Assembly (NCBI GenBank): GCA_964591255.1
Contig: CAZQAA010000198.1
Location: forward strand, 1 to 11,287
Direction of reading: 5' to 3'
Length of the DNA stretch: 11,287 nt
DNA from: CAZQAA01 sp964591255
Lineage (GTDB): Bacteria > Desulfobacterota > DSM-4660 > Desulfatiglandales > Desulfatiglandaceae
The position numbers and the translations under genes were made by a program. How positions within the stretch are numbered: the stretch's first letter is position 1; every line of letters begins with the position of its first letter. Of the stretch, positions 1-6,577 are shown piece after piece. The notes beneath the pieces were generated by a model. It was not told where the DNA came from. It did not search any database and saw only the letters and a list, made by a program, of their open reading frames with translations.

Positions 1-602
1 AAAGTCCAGGCAGCTATAAGCAGCGAGGCTATCCCCACCCGGTATCCTACCAAGATATTTGGATGTATGCGGTTCGTCTGTGACTTGGCAATCAATAACT
101 GGACAGTACCAGCACATGCCGCCAAGAATGTTAATATAACTCCTTTTCCAACTGCCTCCCACCTTCCTGCCACACTGCAGAAGCTGCCAAGCAACATAAT
201 GCCCATTGCCATGACCTCCTGTCTGGACAATCGCTCCTTTAAGAACAGCACTCCCGAAAGGATTGCCAGGACCGGAAAGAAACGCCACAAAAACGAGGCA
301 AATGCAGGATCAAGTATGGCAAGACCATTCCAGGCCAGAATCATAGTCAATGCAGTGGCCGATCCAAGGGCAAACATTGCTTTTATATTGTGCACACAGC
401 GCAACTGCTCCCTGCTATCTTTTCTGATCAGGACAATTAGGAATGAATAGATGGCTGCAGCAGTTGTCCAAATCAGACTGAATGTCTCCGGATTAAAGCC
501 CTTAAGTCCGTATTTTGCGGTCACAAAGTTGGTGGACAATAACATCACCCCGGCGAGGGAATAAAAAAAACCTTTAACTGAATCCGGACCATTTTTTTTC
601 AT
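1..602 (-). CDS. EamA/DMT-superfamily transporter, N-terminal 200 residues (partial)
   Basis: The reading frame opens with ATG at 602-600 and stays open to the left edge, giving 200 codons without a stop; the 3' end is outside the window. The start has a good Shine-Dalgarno (AAGGA, complement of 612-616) about 9 nt upstream. The protein is very hydrophobic, with about seven membrane segments visible (near residues 12-33, 40-59, 74-96, 100-121, 128-146, 153-172 and 182-199), separated by short basic loops. The layout and the KERLS motif at 122-126, which closes the fifth hydrophobic stretch's approach, match the first EamA repeat of drug/metabolite transporters; the second repeat starts near residue 150. 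Family members usually have about 300 residues and 10 helices, so about two thirds is present. Substrate cannot be told from sequence; this family exports or imports amino acids, nucleosides and other small metabolites across the inner membrane. It is transcribed divergently from the acyl-CoA dehydrogenase gene. Confidence 0.85.
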   Translation of the reverse strand, partial: MKKNGPDSVKGFFYSLAGVMLLSTNFVTAKYGLKGFNPETFSLIWTTAAAIYSFLIVLIRKDSREQLRCVHNIKAMFALGSATALTMILAWNGLAILDPAFASFLWRFFPVLAILSGVLFLKERLSRQEVMAMGIMLLGSFCSVAGRWEAVGKGVILTFLAACAGTVQLLIAKSQTNRIHPNILVGYRVGIASLLIAAWT

Positions 603-672
603 GCGACTGTTTCCTTTATCTGCTGGAATGTCTTTTTCAATATCAGCTACTTGTCGAGTCATGAAACTATCA

Positions 673-700
673 TTGAACTGTCACATCCTTGGAGTATAAT
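673..700 (+). promoter_or_regulatory. Candidate sigma70 promoter for the acyl-CoA dehydrogenase operon
   Basis: A -35-like TTGAAC (673-678) is followed after 16 nt by a perfect -10 hexamer TATAAT (695-700). A second perfect TATAAT lies at 720-725 with a poorer -35 (ATGACA, 699-704, 15-nt spacer). Either would give a leader of roughly 150-180 nt before the ATG at 886. The call rests only on hexamer matches. Confidence 0.45.
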
Positions 701-743
701 GACAACATTCCCGCAAGTCTATAATCCTTTACCCACGAGATGG

Positions 744-773
744 ATCGTACGCATACCATTTTATGGTTGTCAA
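744..773 (-). promoter_or_regulatory. Candidate sigma70 promoter for the divergent transporter
   Basis: Read on the minus strand, a perfect TTGACA (complement of 768-773) is followed after 18 nt by TACGAT (complement of 744-749), a 4/6 match to the -10 consensus. It would give a leader of about 135 nt before the transporter ATG at 602. The palindrome at 755-767 falls inside the spacer, a position where a bound repressor would block transcription; that role is inference. Confidence 0.35.
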
Positions 774-885
774 GGAGTGCCCGCGCTATTACAATATATA
801 TTTGAATATGTGAAGGAACGACTCCTGTCTTTTCCCTCAAGCCTATTTGATTTTAGCCGGATAGCATTTGATTTGGAGGCAGAAA

Positions 886-2028
886 ATGGATTTTTCACTT
901 AGTAAGGAGCAGAGGGATGTCATGATGGCCGCCAGAGAATTCGCTGAAGGGGAATTCCCTGATCGGGCTGTTGAATTTGACCGGGAAGAGACCTTTGACT
1001 TGGATCTGTGGCGAAAGGCGTGCGAATTGGGATTTGTTGGGGTATTTATAGATGAGGCGTACTCCGGAGCAGGTATGGGATTTTTTGAGCACTGTCTTAT
1101 TGCAGAGGAATTCTGGGCCGTTGACCCGGGAATTGGACAGGCAATCCTTTCCTCCACGTTCGGCTCAGAGCTTATAGGACTGTTCGGTTCCGAGGAACAG
1201 AAACAGCTTGTACTGCCACAACTGGTAACCGGCAAGGCAATAATGGGATGCGCTATTACAGAGCCCGACGCAGGAAGTGATGTGACAAGTGCTGTCACTG
1301 CAGCGGTCAAGGACGGTGATGCATGGGTGATCAATGGTTCCAAGATGTTTACCACAAACGGCAACATCGCCAAATATGTCCTGGTGTTTTGTGTCACTGA
1401 TCCCGAGAATCCTTCCAGACACGAACGTCACAGCTTTATTCTTGTCCCGACAGATACCCCCGGATATGAGGCCAGCAAGATTAGCGGAAAACTCGGTGTC
1501 AGGGCATCGGATACAGCGGAACTTTCTCTCAATAACGTAAGGGTGCCGTTGCAAAACCTGGTGGGGAGAGAAGGTGAAGGGTTTCGGGAACTGCTGCAAT
1601 TTTTTAACAGGACCAGGATACATATCTCTGCCCAGGGGGTAGGTCTTGCCCGTTCGGCGCTTGACGAGTCTATCCGCTATACAAGACAGAGAAGTCAATT
1701 CGGCGCTCCACTTGCCTCATTTCAGGTGACTCGATTCAAGATTGCTGAAATGGCCACATGGATAAGGGCGGCCAGAAACCTCTATTACGAGGCGGCCTGG
1801 TCCGTGGATCATGGCAAGATTGATCATGCCCTTATCGCCATGGCCAAGTGGTACTGTGGTGAAATTGCGGTTCGTTGTGCAAACGAGGCGGTTCAGATGC
1901 ATGGAGGCTACGGTTATATCGACGAGTACAAGGTACAACGGCTTTATCGGGACGCCAAGATACTCGAAATTTATGAAGGAACCAAAGAGATGGAAAAGGG
2001 CGTTATCTCAAGGGCCATTTTGGGATAA
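886..2028 (+). CDS. Acyl-CoA dehydrogenase
   Basis: A 380-residue FAD-dependent flavoenzyme that oxidises an acyl-CoA to the trans-2-enoyl-CoA, passing electrons to electron-transfer flavoprotein in the cytoplasm. The sequence has the standard family layout: helical N-terminal domain, then the FAD-binding beta-domain signature TEPDAGSD (residues 125-132), then the helical C-terminal domain with the second signature QMHGGYGYIDEYKVQRLYRD. The motif IYEGT carries the expected catalytic base, Glu364, so this is not one of the relatives with another residue at that place. Length fits the family (about 380). Start: ATG 886 is chosen over the in-frame TTG at 868 because GGAGG (875-879) sits 6 nt upstream of the ATG. 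It is probably the first gene of a plus-strand transcript, followed 21 nt later by an ABC ATPase. The substrate (short chain, branched or alicyclic acyl-CoA) cannot be assigned; no ETF or other beta-oxidation gene is in the window. Confidence 0.95.
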   Translation: MDFSLSKEQRDVMMAAREFAEGEFPDRAVEFDREETFDLDLWRKACELGFVGVFIDEAYSGAGMGFFEHCLIAEEFWAVDPGIGQAILSSTFGSELIGLFGSEEQKQLVLPQLVTGKAIMGCAITEPDAGSDVTSAVTAAVKDGDAWVINGSKMFTTNGNIAKYVLVFCVTDPENPSRHERHSFILVPTDTPGYEASKISGKLGVRASDTAELSLNNVRVPLQNLVGREGEGFRELLQFFNRTRIHISAQGVGLARSALDESIRYTRQRSQFGAPLASFQVTRFKIAEMATWIRAARNLYYEAAWSVDHGKIDHALIAMAKWYCGEIAVRCANEAVQMHGGYGYIDEYKVQRLYRDAKILEIYEGTKEMEKGVISRAILG

Positions 2029-2049
2029 CTGATTTTTATTTGTATATTT

Positions 2050-2820
2050 ATGTATGAAAACAATCTGTTAATCAAACTCGAGGATATCCACTTCTCCTAT
2101 GTCGGAGGACCGCCTATTCTTAATGGCATAAACTTCGAATTTCACGAGGGAGAGAGGGTCGGCTTGATAGGACCTAACGGAAGCGGAAAAACCACTCTGT
2201 TTCATGCTATTATAGGTCTCTTGAAACCAAACAGGGGAACCATTGAAATCTTCGGGAAAAAGATGGAGGAGGAGAAGCATTTTGTGCAGATAAGGCAGGA
2301 GATAGGCCTCCTTTTCCAGGATTCTGATGACCAGTTGTTCAGCCCCACTGTACTGGAAGATGTGGCCTTTGGACCGTTGAATCAGGGCAAAACGATGGAT
2401 GAAGCCTTGGATATTTCAAGGGATACCCTTGGCATGTTAGGCCTTTCCGGATTAGAAGACAAAGTCACTCACAAGCTTTCCGGTGGGGAAAAAAGGCTGG
2501 TCTCTCTTGCAACCGTGCTTTCTATGCAGCCCAGAGTGCTCCTCTTGGATGAACCCACTACCGGCCTGGATACGGTTTCCTCGGAGAGGATGATAGACAT
2601 TGTGAACAGATTAGATATATCGTCCATATTCATATCCCATGATATGGATTTTATCGTGCAGACCACTCAAAGGATCTATGGTATGGAGAAAGGCAGGATT
2701 TTTCTTGAGGATGAGGCGATCCCCCATACACACGTCCATTCCCATGGGTTTGGCAGGTTTCCTCACAGTCACTCTTACGGTGACAAACTCCGAACAGTTT
2801 CAGAGACAAAAAACAGTTGA
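2050..2820 (+). CDS. ECF-type ABC transporter ATPase (CbiO/NikO-like) with His-rich C-terminus
   Basis: A 256-residue ABC ATP-binding subunit. Visible motifs: Walker A GPNGSGKTT (41-49), Q-loop Gln90 within FQDSDDQLF (a form typical of energy-coupling-factor ATPases), ABC signature LSGGEKR (143-149), Walker B with catalytic Glu168 (LLLDEP), D-loop, and switch His197. The C-terminal tail has six histidines in a 16-residue span (226, 228, 230, 232, 239, 241), suggesting metal binding and hence a nickel/cobalt (Nik/Cbi group) transporter; that substrate is inferred. In the family the ATPase drives a transmembrane EcfT/CbiQ plus a substrate-binding membrane subunit, none of which is encoded next to it here. 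The start ATG has no clear Shine-Dalgarno and lies 21 nt after the preceding stop in the same frame; no better start exists in between. The gene is followed by feoAB, so the surroundings also point to divalent metals. Confidence 0.88.
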   Translation: MYENNLLIKLEDIHFSYVGGPPILNGINFEFHEGERVGLIGPNGSGKTTLFHAIIGLLKPNRGTIEIFGKKMEEEKHFVQIRQEIGLLFQDSDDQLFSPTVLEDVAFGPLNQGKTMDEALDISRDTLGMLGLSGLEDKVTHKLSGGEKRLVSLATVLSMQPRVLLLDEPTTGLDTVSSERMIDIVNRLDISSIFISHDMDFIVQTTQRIYGMEKGRIFLEDEAIPHTHVHSHGFGRFPHSHSYGDKLRTVSETKNS

Positions 2821-2856
2821 TTCTGCTGTCGTCATGACCAGTTGACTACGACAGAA
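2821..2856 (+). repeat. Bulged inverted repeat after the ABC ATPase gene
   Basis: Immediately after the ATPase stop codon, TTCTG-ctg-TCGT (2821-2832) is complementary to ACGA-CAGAA (2848-2856), giving a 9-bp stem with a 3-nt bulge on the left arm and a 15-nt loop. No U-rich tract follows, so it is not a standard intrinsic terminator. It may be a processing or attenuation hairpin between the ATPase and feoA, or chance. Confidence 0.35.
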
Positions 2857-2868
2857 TGACTCTTCCCG

Positions 2869-2893
2869 TTATTACAGTATGTTGGGGTAATAA
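2869..2893. promoter_or_regulatory. Inverted repeat overlapping the feoA ribosome-binding region (possible operator)
   Basis: A perfect 7-bp inverted repeat, TTATTAC (2869-2875) and GTAATAA (2887-2893), with an 11-nt gap and centre-to-centre spacing of 18 bp, close to two helical turns. The G-rich stretch GGGG (2884-2887), the only Shine-Dalgarno-like sequence before the feoA ATG at 2900, touches its right arm. As RNA the stem is AT-rich and weak, so a protein-binding site is the more likely reading. It does not match the classic Fur box (7-1-7 GATAAT type). A regulator is not identified. Confidence 0.35.
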
Positions 2894-2899
2894 ACAGTT

Positions 2900-3148
2900 A
2901 TGAAAAAGATTGTAATGATGCGCGAAATGTCTGAAAATCAAAGTGGAATTATCAAGAAGATATCGGCCACGGGTGAAATAGGCAAGCGTATAAGAGAAAT
3001 GGGGCTGGTTCCCGGGGCGATGATCCAGATTCAGGGCCGTGCACCTCTGAAGGATCCGGTAGCCATCAAAATCAAAGATTTTGTATTGACCCTTCGAAAT
3101 GATGAAGCAAGCCATATTATGGTAGAGGTGGATACGGATGACCTTTAA
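2900..3148 (+). CDS. feoA: Ferrous iron transport protein A (FeoA)
   Basis: An 82-residue cytoplasmic protein with the FeoA SH3-like beta-barrel pattern: the IGKRIREMGLVPGAMIQIQG stretch in the middle, then PVAIKIKDFVLTLRNDEASHIMV near the end, which closely follows the family. FeoA is thought to act on FeoB, helping its Fe2+ import; the exact role is unsettled in the literature. It lies 14 nt before feoB and is surely co-transcribed with it. Start: ATG 2900 has only a weak GGGG at 13 nt; the paired ATG codons at 2915 and 2918 would give a 77- or 76-residue protein more like usual FeoA N-termini but have no Shine-Dalgarno either, so the start is uncertain by 5-6 codons. An inverted repeat sits directly upstream. 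Confidence 0.93.
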   Translation: MKKIVMMREMSENQSGIIKKISATGEIGKRIREMGLVPGAMIQIQGRAPLKDPVAIKIKDFVLTLRNDEASHIMVEVDTDDL

Positions 3149-3162
3149 ATGAGGCAGAAAAT

Positions 3163-5553
3163 ATGGATAAATCGTTTACTATAGCGCTTTCAGGGAATCC
3201 CAATGCAGGGAAGTCCACCGTATTCAACGCCATCACAGGTGCGAGACAGCATATTGCCAATTACCCGGGTGTCACTGTTGAAAAAAAATATGGAAGTGTT
3301 TCCCACAAGGGTTATGAGATCGAGGTGGTAGATCTTCCGGGAACTTATTCTCTCACTGCATACTCGCTGGAAGAGATAGTTGCAAGGGATTTTCTGGTCA
3401 ATGAAAGGCCTGAGATTGTAGTGGATATTGTGGATGCATCCAATCTGGACAGGAATCTTTATTTGGCGGTCCAGTTTAAGGAACTGGGCATACCATTGAT
3501 CATGGGACTCAATATGGTGGACCTTGCCCACTCGAGGGGTATTACCATAGATCACAATAAACTGTCATCCCTTTTAGGTGTACCTGTCGTTCCAATGGTG
3601 GCAAGGTCAAACAAGGGGATAACCGAGCTGCTGGACAAAGTGGTTGAGGTCCTAGAGGCGACAAAAGATGATAGGGCATGGCATCCCACGATAATATCGT
3701 ACGGGATGGATATTGACAGGGGCCTCGACGAGATTGTGCCTATTATCAATACATCCAGGGTGCTTGACAGAAAATATCCTCCCAGATGGACGGCCCTCAA
3801 GTGTATTGAGGGGGACAATCAGATCCTTGAATACCTGAAAGCCGATCCTGACGTGAGCATGAAAGTCAATACTATCTGTCAGAGGATCAGAAAACACACT
3901 CTGGACACCCTGGAGGAGGAACCGGAAAGCGTAATAGCCGATTATCGTTATGGATACATAGCCGGTATCACCAGAAATTCGGTCAAAAGGAGGATAGAGG
4001 CCCGTCTTAACCTCTCGGACAGAATTGACAAGGTAATGACAAACCGGATCCTCGGCCCTGTTCTGATGATGATTATACTGTATGGCGTATACAGCTTTAC
4101 TTTTTGGGCCTCTGAAATTCCGATTGGATGGCTTGAAACTTTTTTTCAGTCATTCAAGGAGATAGTATCACTATGGGTGCCTGAAGGAATATTCCGGTCC
4201 ATGATAGTGTCAGGTGTTATTGACGGCATGGGCGGGGTGCTTGGATTTGTACCCCTTATCATGTGCATGTTCTTTGCCATTGCCATTATGGAGGATTCCG
4301 GATATATGGCACGAACCGCATATATGCTGGACAGGATCCTGCGATGGTTCGGCCTGCACGGGAATTCCGTTATGTCCCTCATTATAAGCGGCGGAATATC
4401 CGGAGGGTGTGCCGTCCCGGGTGTCCTGGCCGCAAGGACCCTCAGGGATCCAAAAGAGCGGATAGCCACTCTCCTGGTGGTTCCATTCATGAATTGCGGG
4501 GCCAAACTGCCAGTATATGCCGTGCTTATAGCCGCCTTCTTCTTCGATGAGCAGGCACATGTGATGTTTGCCTTGACAATGCTTTCCTGGATGTTTGCCC
4601 TCTTTGCTGCAAAGCTCCTGAGGTGGACCGTTCTAAAGGGTCCCAAGACACCCTTTGTAATGGAACTTCCTCCATACAGGATGCCTACCCTGAAAGGTCT
4701 TTTTATCCATACCTGGGAAAGGACATGGCAATATATAAAAAAGGCGGGAACCATCATACTGGGATTTTCCATCATTCTGTGGGCAACAATGAGTTTTCCT
4801 GGCCTTTCCGATTCTAAAAAAAAGGTCTTTGAGGCCCAACGAGATGCCATAGCCTCTTCTCTGCTTGCATCTCCGGAGATAGAGAGATATGGGATGACCC
4901 GACAGGAATTAGACAGATTCGAAGACCTCTACAGATTGTATGTCCAGGCAGTCAGCAGAAATGACGGGGTTGTTATGGCACGTCTTAGAGGAGAACACCT
5001 GTTTCCTATTTTGCAGGCCATCTATTATAGTATGCACGAAGGACCTAAAGGTGCCCAGGCGCTCAACGAGGAGGCTGAAAAAGCCGCCTTGAAATATATT
5101 GAATTTCGGGATGCAGTAACTAGGATAGGTCTTGCAGAACAGCAGGAGACCCTGAAAGGAACAATAGCGGGATGGATCGGTATGCGACTTGAGACCATTA
5201 CAAGGCCGTTGGGATTTGATTACAGGACTAACGTGGCATTGGTAGGCGGTTTTGTCGCCAAGGAGGTTGTTATATCGACATTAGGAACTGCCTATTCATT
5301 GGGTCAGGTGGGGACAGAAGCAGGGTCCTCACTCTCAATGAGGCTGAGAAATGACCCGAATTGGAATCCGCTTAGGGCATTTACATTTATCGTCTTTACC
5401 ATGCTGTATGTTCCATGTATTGCTACTGTAATCAGCATCAAAAGGGAAACCTCATGGAAATGGGCATGTTTTTCTGTTATCTTCAATCTGCTTGTGGCGT
5501 ATTTTGTGGCACTCATAATAGGTCAGACTGGTATGTTGTTAGGTTTGGGATAA
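3163..5553 (+). CDS. feoB: Ferrous iron transport protein B (FeoB), GTPase-permease
   Basis: A 796-residue inner-membrane Fe2+ importer. The N-terminal G domain shows G1 GNPNAGKS (11-18), G2 Thr38, G3 DLPG (57-60) and G4 NMVD (117-120), followed by the helical GDI-like segment up to about residue 285. The permease begins near residue 296. Its two gate motifs are present with conserved cysteines: GGCAVPG (Cys416) and PFMNCGAKLPVY (Cys445), then ELPPYR and a late VPC motif (Cys752). Between a hydrophobic helix ending near 549 and the next conserved segment at about 667 lies a soluble, charged, mainly helical loop of about 117 residues, longer than in well-known FeoB proteins; the basic residues before the helix suggest it faces the periplasm. 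GAGG (3151-3154) lies 8 nt before the ATG. No feoC follows; the next gene is greA. Confidence 0.97.
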   Translation: MDKSFTIALSGNPNAGKSTVFNAITGARQHIANYPGVTVEKKYGSVSHKGYEIEVVDLPGTYSLTAYSLEEIVARDFLVNERPEIVVDIVDASNLDRNLYLAVQFKELGIPLIMGLNMVDLAHSRGITIDHNKLSSLLGVPVVPMVARSNKGITELLDKVVEVLEATKDDRAWHPTIISYGMDIDRGLDEIVPIINTSRVLDRKYPPRWTALKCIEGDNQILEYLKADPDVSMKVNTICQRIRKHTLDTLEEEPESVIADYRYGYIAGITRNSVKRRIEARLNLSDRIDKVMTNRILGPVLMMIILYGVYSFTFWASEIPIGWLETFFQSFKEIVSLWVPEGIFRSMIVSGVIDGMGGVLGFVPLIMCMFFAIAIMEDSGYMARTAYMLDRILRWFGLHGNSVMSLIISGGISGGCAVPGVLAARTLRDPKERIATLLVVPFMNCGAKLPVYAVLIAAFFFDEQAHVMFALTMLSWMFALFAAKLLRWTVLKGPKTPFVMELPPYRMPTLKGLFIHTWERTWQYIKKAGTIILGFSIILWATMSFPGLSDSKKKVFEAQRDAIASSLLASPEIERYGMTRQELDRFEDLYRLYVQAVSRNDGVVMARLRGEHLFPILQAIYYSMHEGPKGAQALNEEAEKAALKYIEFRDAVTRIGLAEQQETLKGTIAGWIGMRLETITRPLGFDYRTNVALVGGFVAKEVVISTLGTAYSLGQVGTEAGSSLSMRLRNDPNWNPLRAFTFIVFTMLYVPCIATVISIKRETSWKWACFSVIFNLLVAYFVALIIGQTGMLLGLG

Positions 5554-5598
5554 TGTTTTATCCGTTTCAAGGTGCTAAACAGATGGAGTGATACAATC

Positions 5599-6066
5599 AT
5601 GGACAAAATTCCAATAACCAAAAATGGCCTTGAGAATCTTAAGGCGGAATTAAGCCACCTGGAAAAGGTGGAAAAACCCAGGAATATCCGGGCCATAGAA
5701 GAGGCCCGTAGCCACGGGGACCTCAGTGAAAACGCAGAATATCATGCTGCCAAGGAGAAACAGTCTTTCCTGGTAGGCAGGATAAATGAACTGAAGGATG
5801 TCATAGGCAAATCAGAGATAATTGAGGTGGATGACGGGCCCGCGGACAGCGTGGTTTTCGGACGCACCGTACTGTTGTATAATGTCCAGACAGACGAAGA
5901 GGTAACCTATCAACTGGTGGGACCGTATGAATCAGATCCTGAGAACGGAAAGATATCTGTGACATCTCCCTTGGGACAGGCATTAATAGGGAGAGAAGAG
6001 GGAGACGAGGTTAAGGTCAGGACTCCAAGCGGAATTCAGGAATACGAAGTCATTGAGATCAAATAG
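5599..6066 (+). CDS. greA: Transcription elongation factor GreA
   Basis: A 155-residue factor that enters the RNA polymerase secondary channel and stimulates cleavage of backtracked transcripts. The N-terminal coiled coil (about 1-75) carries the family signature GDLSENAEYHAAKE; Asp41 and Glu44 fall exactly at the acidic tip residues known to hold the catalytic Mg2+ in GreA. The C-terminal FKBP-like domain (about 80-155) includes VVFGRTVLL and SPLGQALIGREEGDEV, both typical. Length is close to the usual 158. Start: ATG 5599, preceded by GGAG (5585-5588) at 10 nt, is preferred over an upstream non-ATG start at 5572 that would add nine residues unlike the family. It lies 45 nt after feoB with no terminator visible, and 8 nt before the SlyD-like gene. 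Confidence 0.97.
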   Translation: MDKIPITKNGLENLKAELSHLEKVEKPRNIRAIEEARSHGDLSENAEYHAAKEKQSFLVGRINELKDVIGKSEIIEVDDGPADSVVFGRTVLLYNVQTDEEVTYQLVGPYESDPENGKISVTSPLGQALIGREEGDEVKVRTPSGIQEYEVIEIK

Positions 6067-6074
6067 GATTTGTT

Positions 6075-6572
6075 ATGGATAAAAAAAGCCTGGTCACCAA
6101 GGGTTGTATGGTCAAGATTAACTACGTTATGAAGACCTGTTTTCTCGATGGAACGGTAAAGGAACTTTCCCCTGATACTCTTGAATTTATATTCGGGGTG
6201 GAACGCCAGGCGCCTGCACTCGAAGCTGCTCTCGAGGCGGCAAGGGTAGGGGACAGGTTCAGCGTCCATATACCGGCTGAGGAAATATACGGGGCATATG
6301 ATCCAGACCTGATCAGAGAAATCCCGAAAGAGGGATTGATCAAACAGAGGATCAAAGAAGGCCAATTTTATCGTCAGATAAAAAGCGGCCACCTGATATC
6401 CTTCAAAGTATTGGAGGTCAAAGAAAATACGCTCCTGGTAGATTTTAACAAACCCACGGCCGGCATATCTGTTACAATGGATTTGGAGGTGCTTGGCATC
6501 AGAAAAGCGGGCAAGAAGGAAACAGATATGGCACGTGAGGCTCAGCGTCGAAAAGAAATAGGGTGTGCTTAA
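6075..6572 (+). CDS. slyD: SlyD-like FKBP-type peptidyl-prolyl isomerase
   Basis: A 165-residue protein with the SlyD architecture: FKBP strand region (residues 10-60), the insert-in-flap chaperone domain beginning after IYGAYDPDLIREIPKEG, and return to the FKBP fold in PTAGISVTMDLEVLGIR. SlyD proteins bind unfolded chains and catalyse prolyl cis-trans isomerisation in the cytoplasm. Two differences are seen. The usual loop around the active site (G-x-G-x-L-I-P-G-L-E) reads GVERQAPALEAAL, and there is no histidine/cysteine-rich metal-binding tail; the C-terminus is a short charged stretch. The isomerase activity may therefore be weak while the chaperone role remains; that is inference. AGGA (6065-6068), overlapping the greA stop codon, lies 6 nt before the ATG, so translation is probably coupled to greA. 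Confidence 0.88.
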   Translation: MDKKSLVTKGCMVKINYVMKTCFLDGTVKELSPDTLEFIFGVERQAPALEAALEAARVGDRFSVHIPAEEIYGAYDPDLIREIPKEGLIKQRIKEGQFYRQIKSGHLISFKVLEVKENTLLVDFNKPTAGISVTMDLEVLGIRKAGKKETDMAREAQRRKEIGCA

Positions 6573-6577
6573 AGGTT

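Larger units (their letters stand above)
603..885. promoter_or_regulatory. Divergent intergenic control region between transporter and acyl-CoA dehydrogenase
   Basis: This 283-nt stretch separates two divergent start codons and contains no convincing gene; the open frame from 651 begins at TTG without a ribosome-binding site and runs into the downstream gene. It holds candidate promoters for both directions (listed separately) and a short palindrome, ACCAT-TTT-ATGGT, at 755-767. That palindrome could be an operator half or a small hairpin in the leader of the plus-strand transcript. No RNA gene or riboswitch fold was recognised. Which regulator acts here is unknown. Confidence 0.6.

Noticed and set aside
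67..450. A 127-codon plus-strand open frame at the left end
   Set aside because: The minus strand here encodes a continuous, strongly hydrophobic EamA-type transporter with a proper start and Shine-Dalgarno; the plus frame is its shadow.
651..902. An 83-codon plus-strand frame in the first intergenic region
   Set aside because: It starts at TTG without a ribosome-binding site, runs over promoter-like sequence and overlaps the dehydrogenase start in another frame; no similarity is recognised.
843..1397. A 184-codon minus-strand open frame opposite the acyl-CoA dehydrogenase gene
   Set aside because: The translation is rich in Ser, Thr and Pro with no recognisable domain, and the opposite strand encodes an unmistakable enzyme.
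2842..2875. TTGACT (2842-2847) as a -35 box for a feoA promoter
   Set aside because: No acceptable -10 hexamer lies 15-19 nt downstream; the nearest AT-rich candidate is more than 20 nt away.
875..3163. The 12-nt sequence GAGGCAGAAAAT shared before the dehydrogenase and feoB starts
   Set aside because: Both copies are simply a Shine-Dalgarno followed by an A-rich spacer; the similarity ends there, so a regulatory repeat is not supported.
4146..4850. A 234-codon open frame on the minus strand opposite feoB
   Set aside because: It lies wholly opposite the conserved permease region of feoB, its translation resembles no family I know, and it has no ribosome-binding site; it is a by-product of feoB codon use.
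5554..5598. Possible terminator or feoC gene between feoB and greA
   Set aside because: The 45-nt gap has no stem with a U-run and is too short for feoC.
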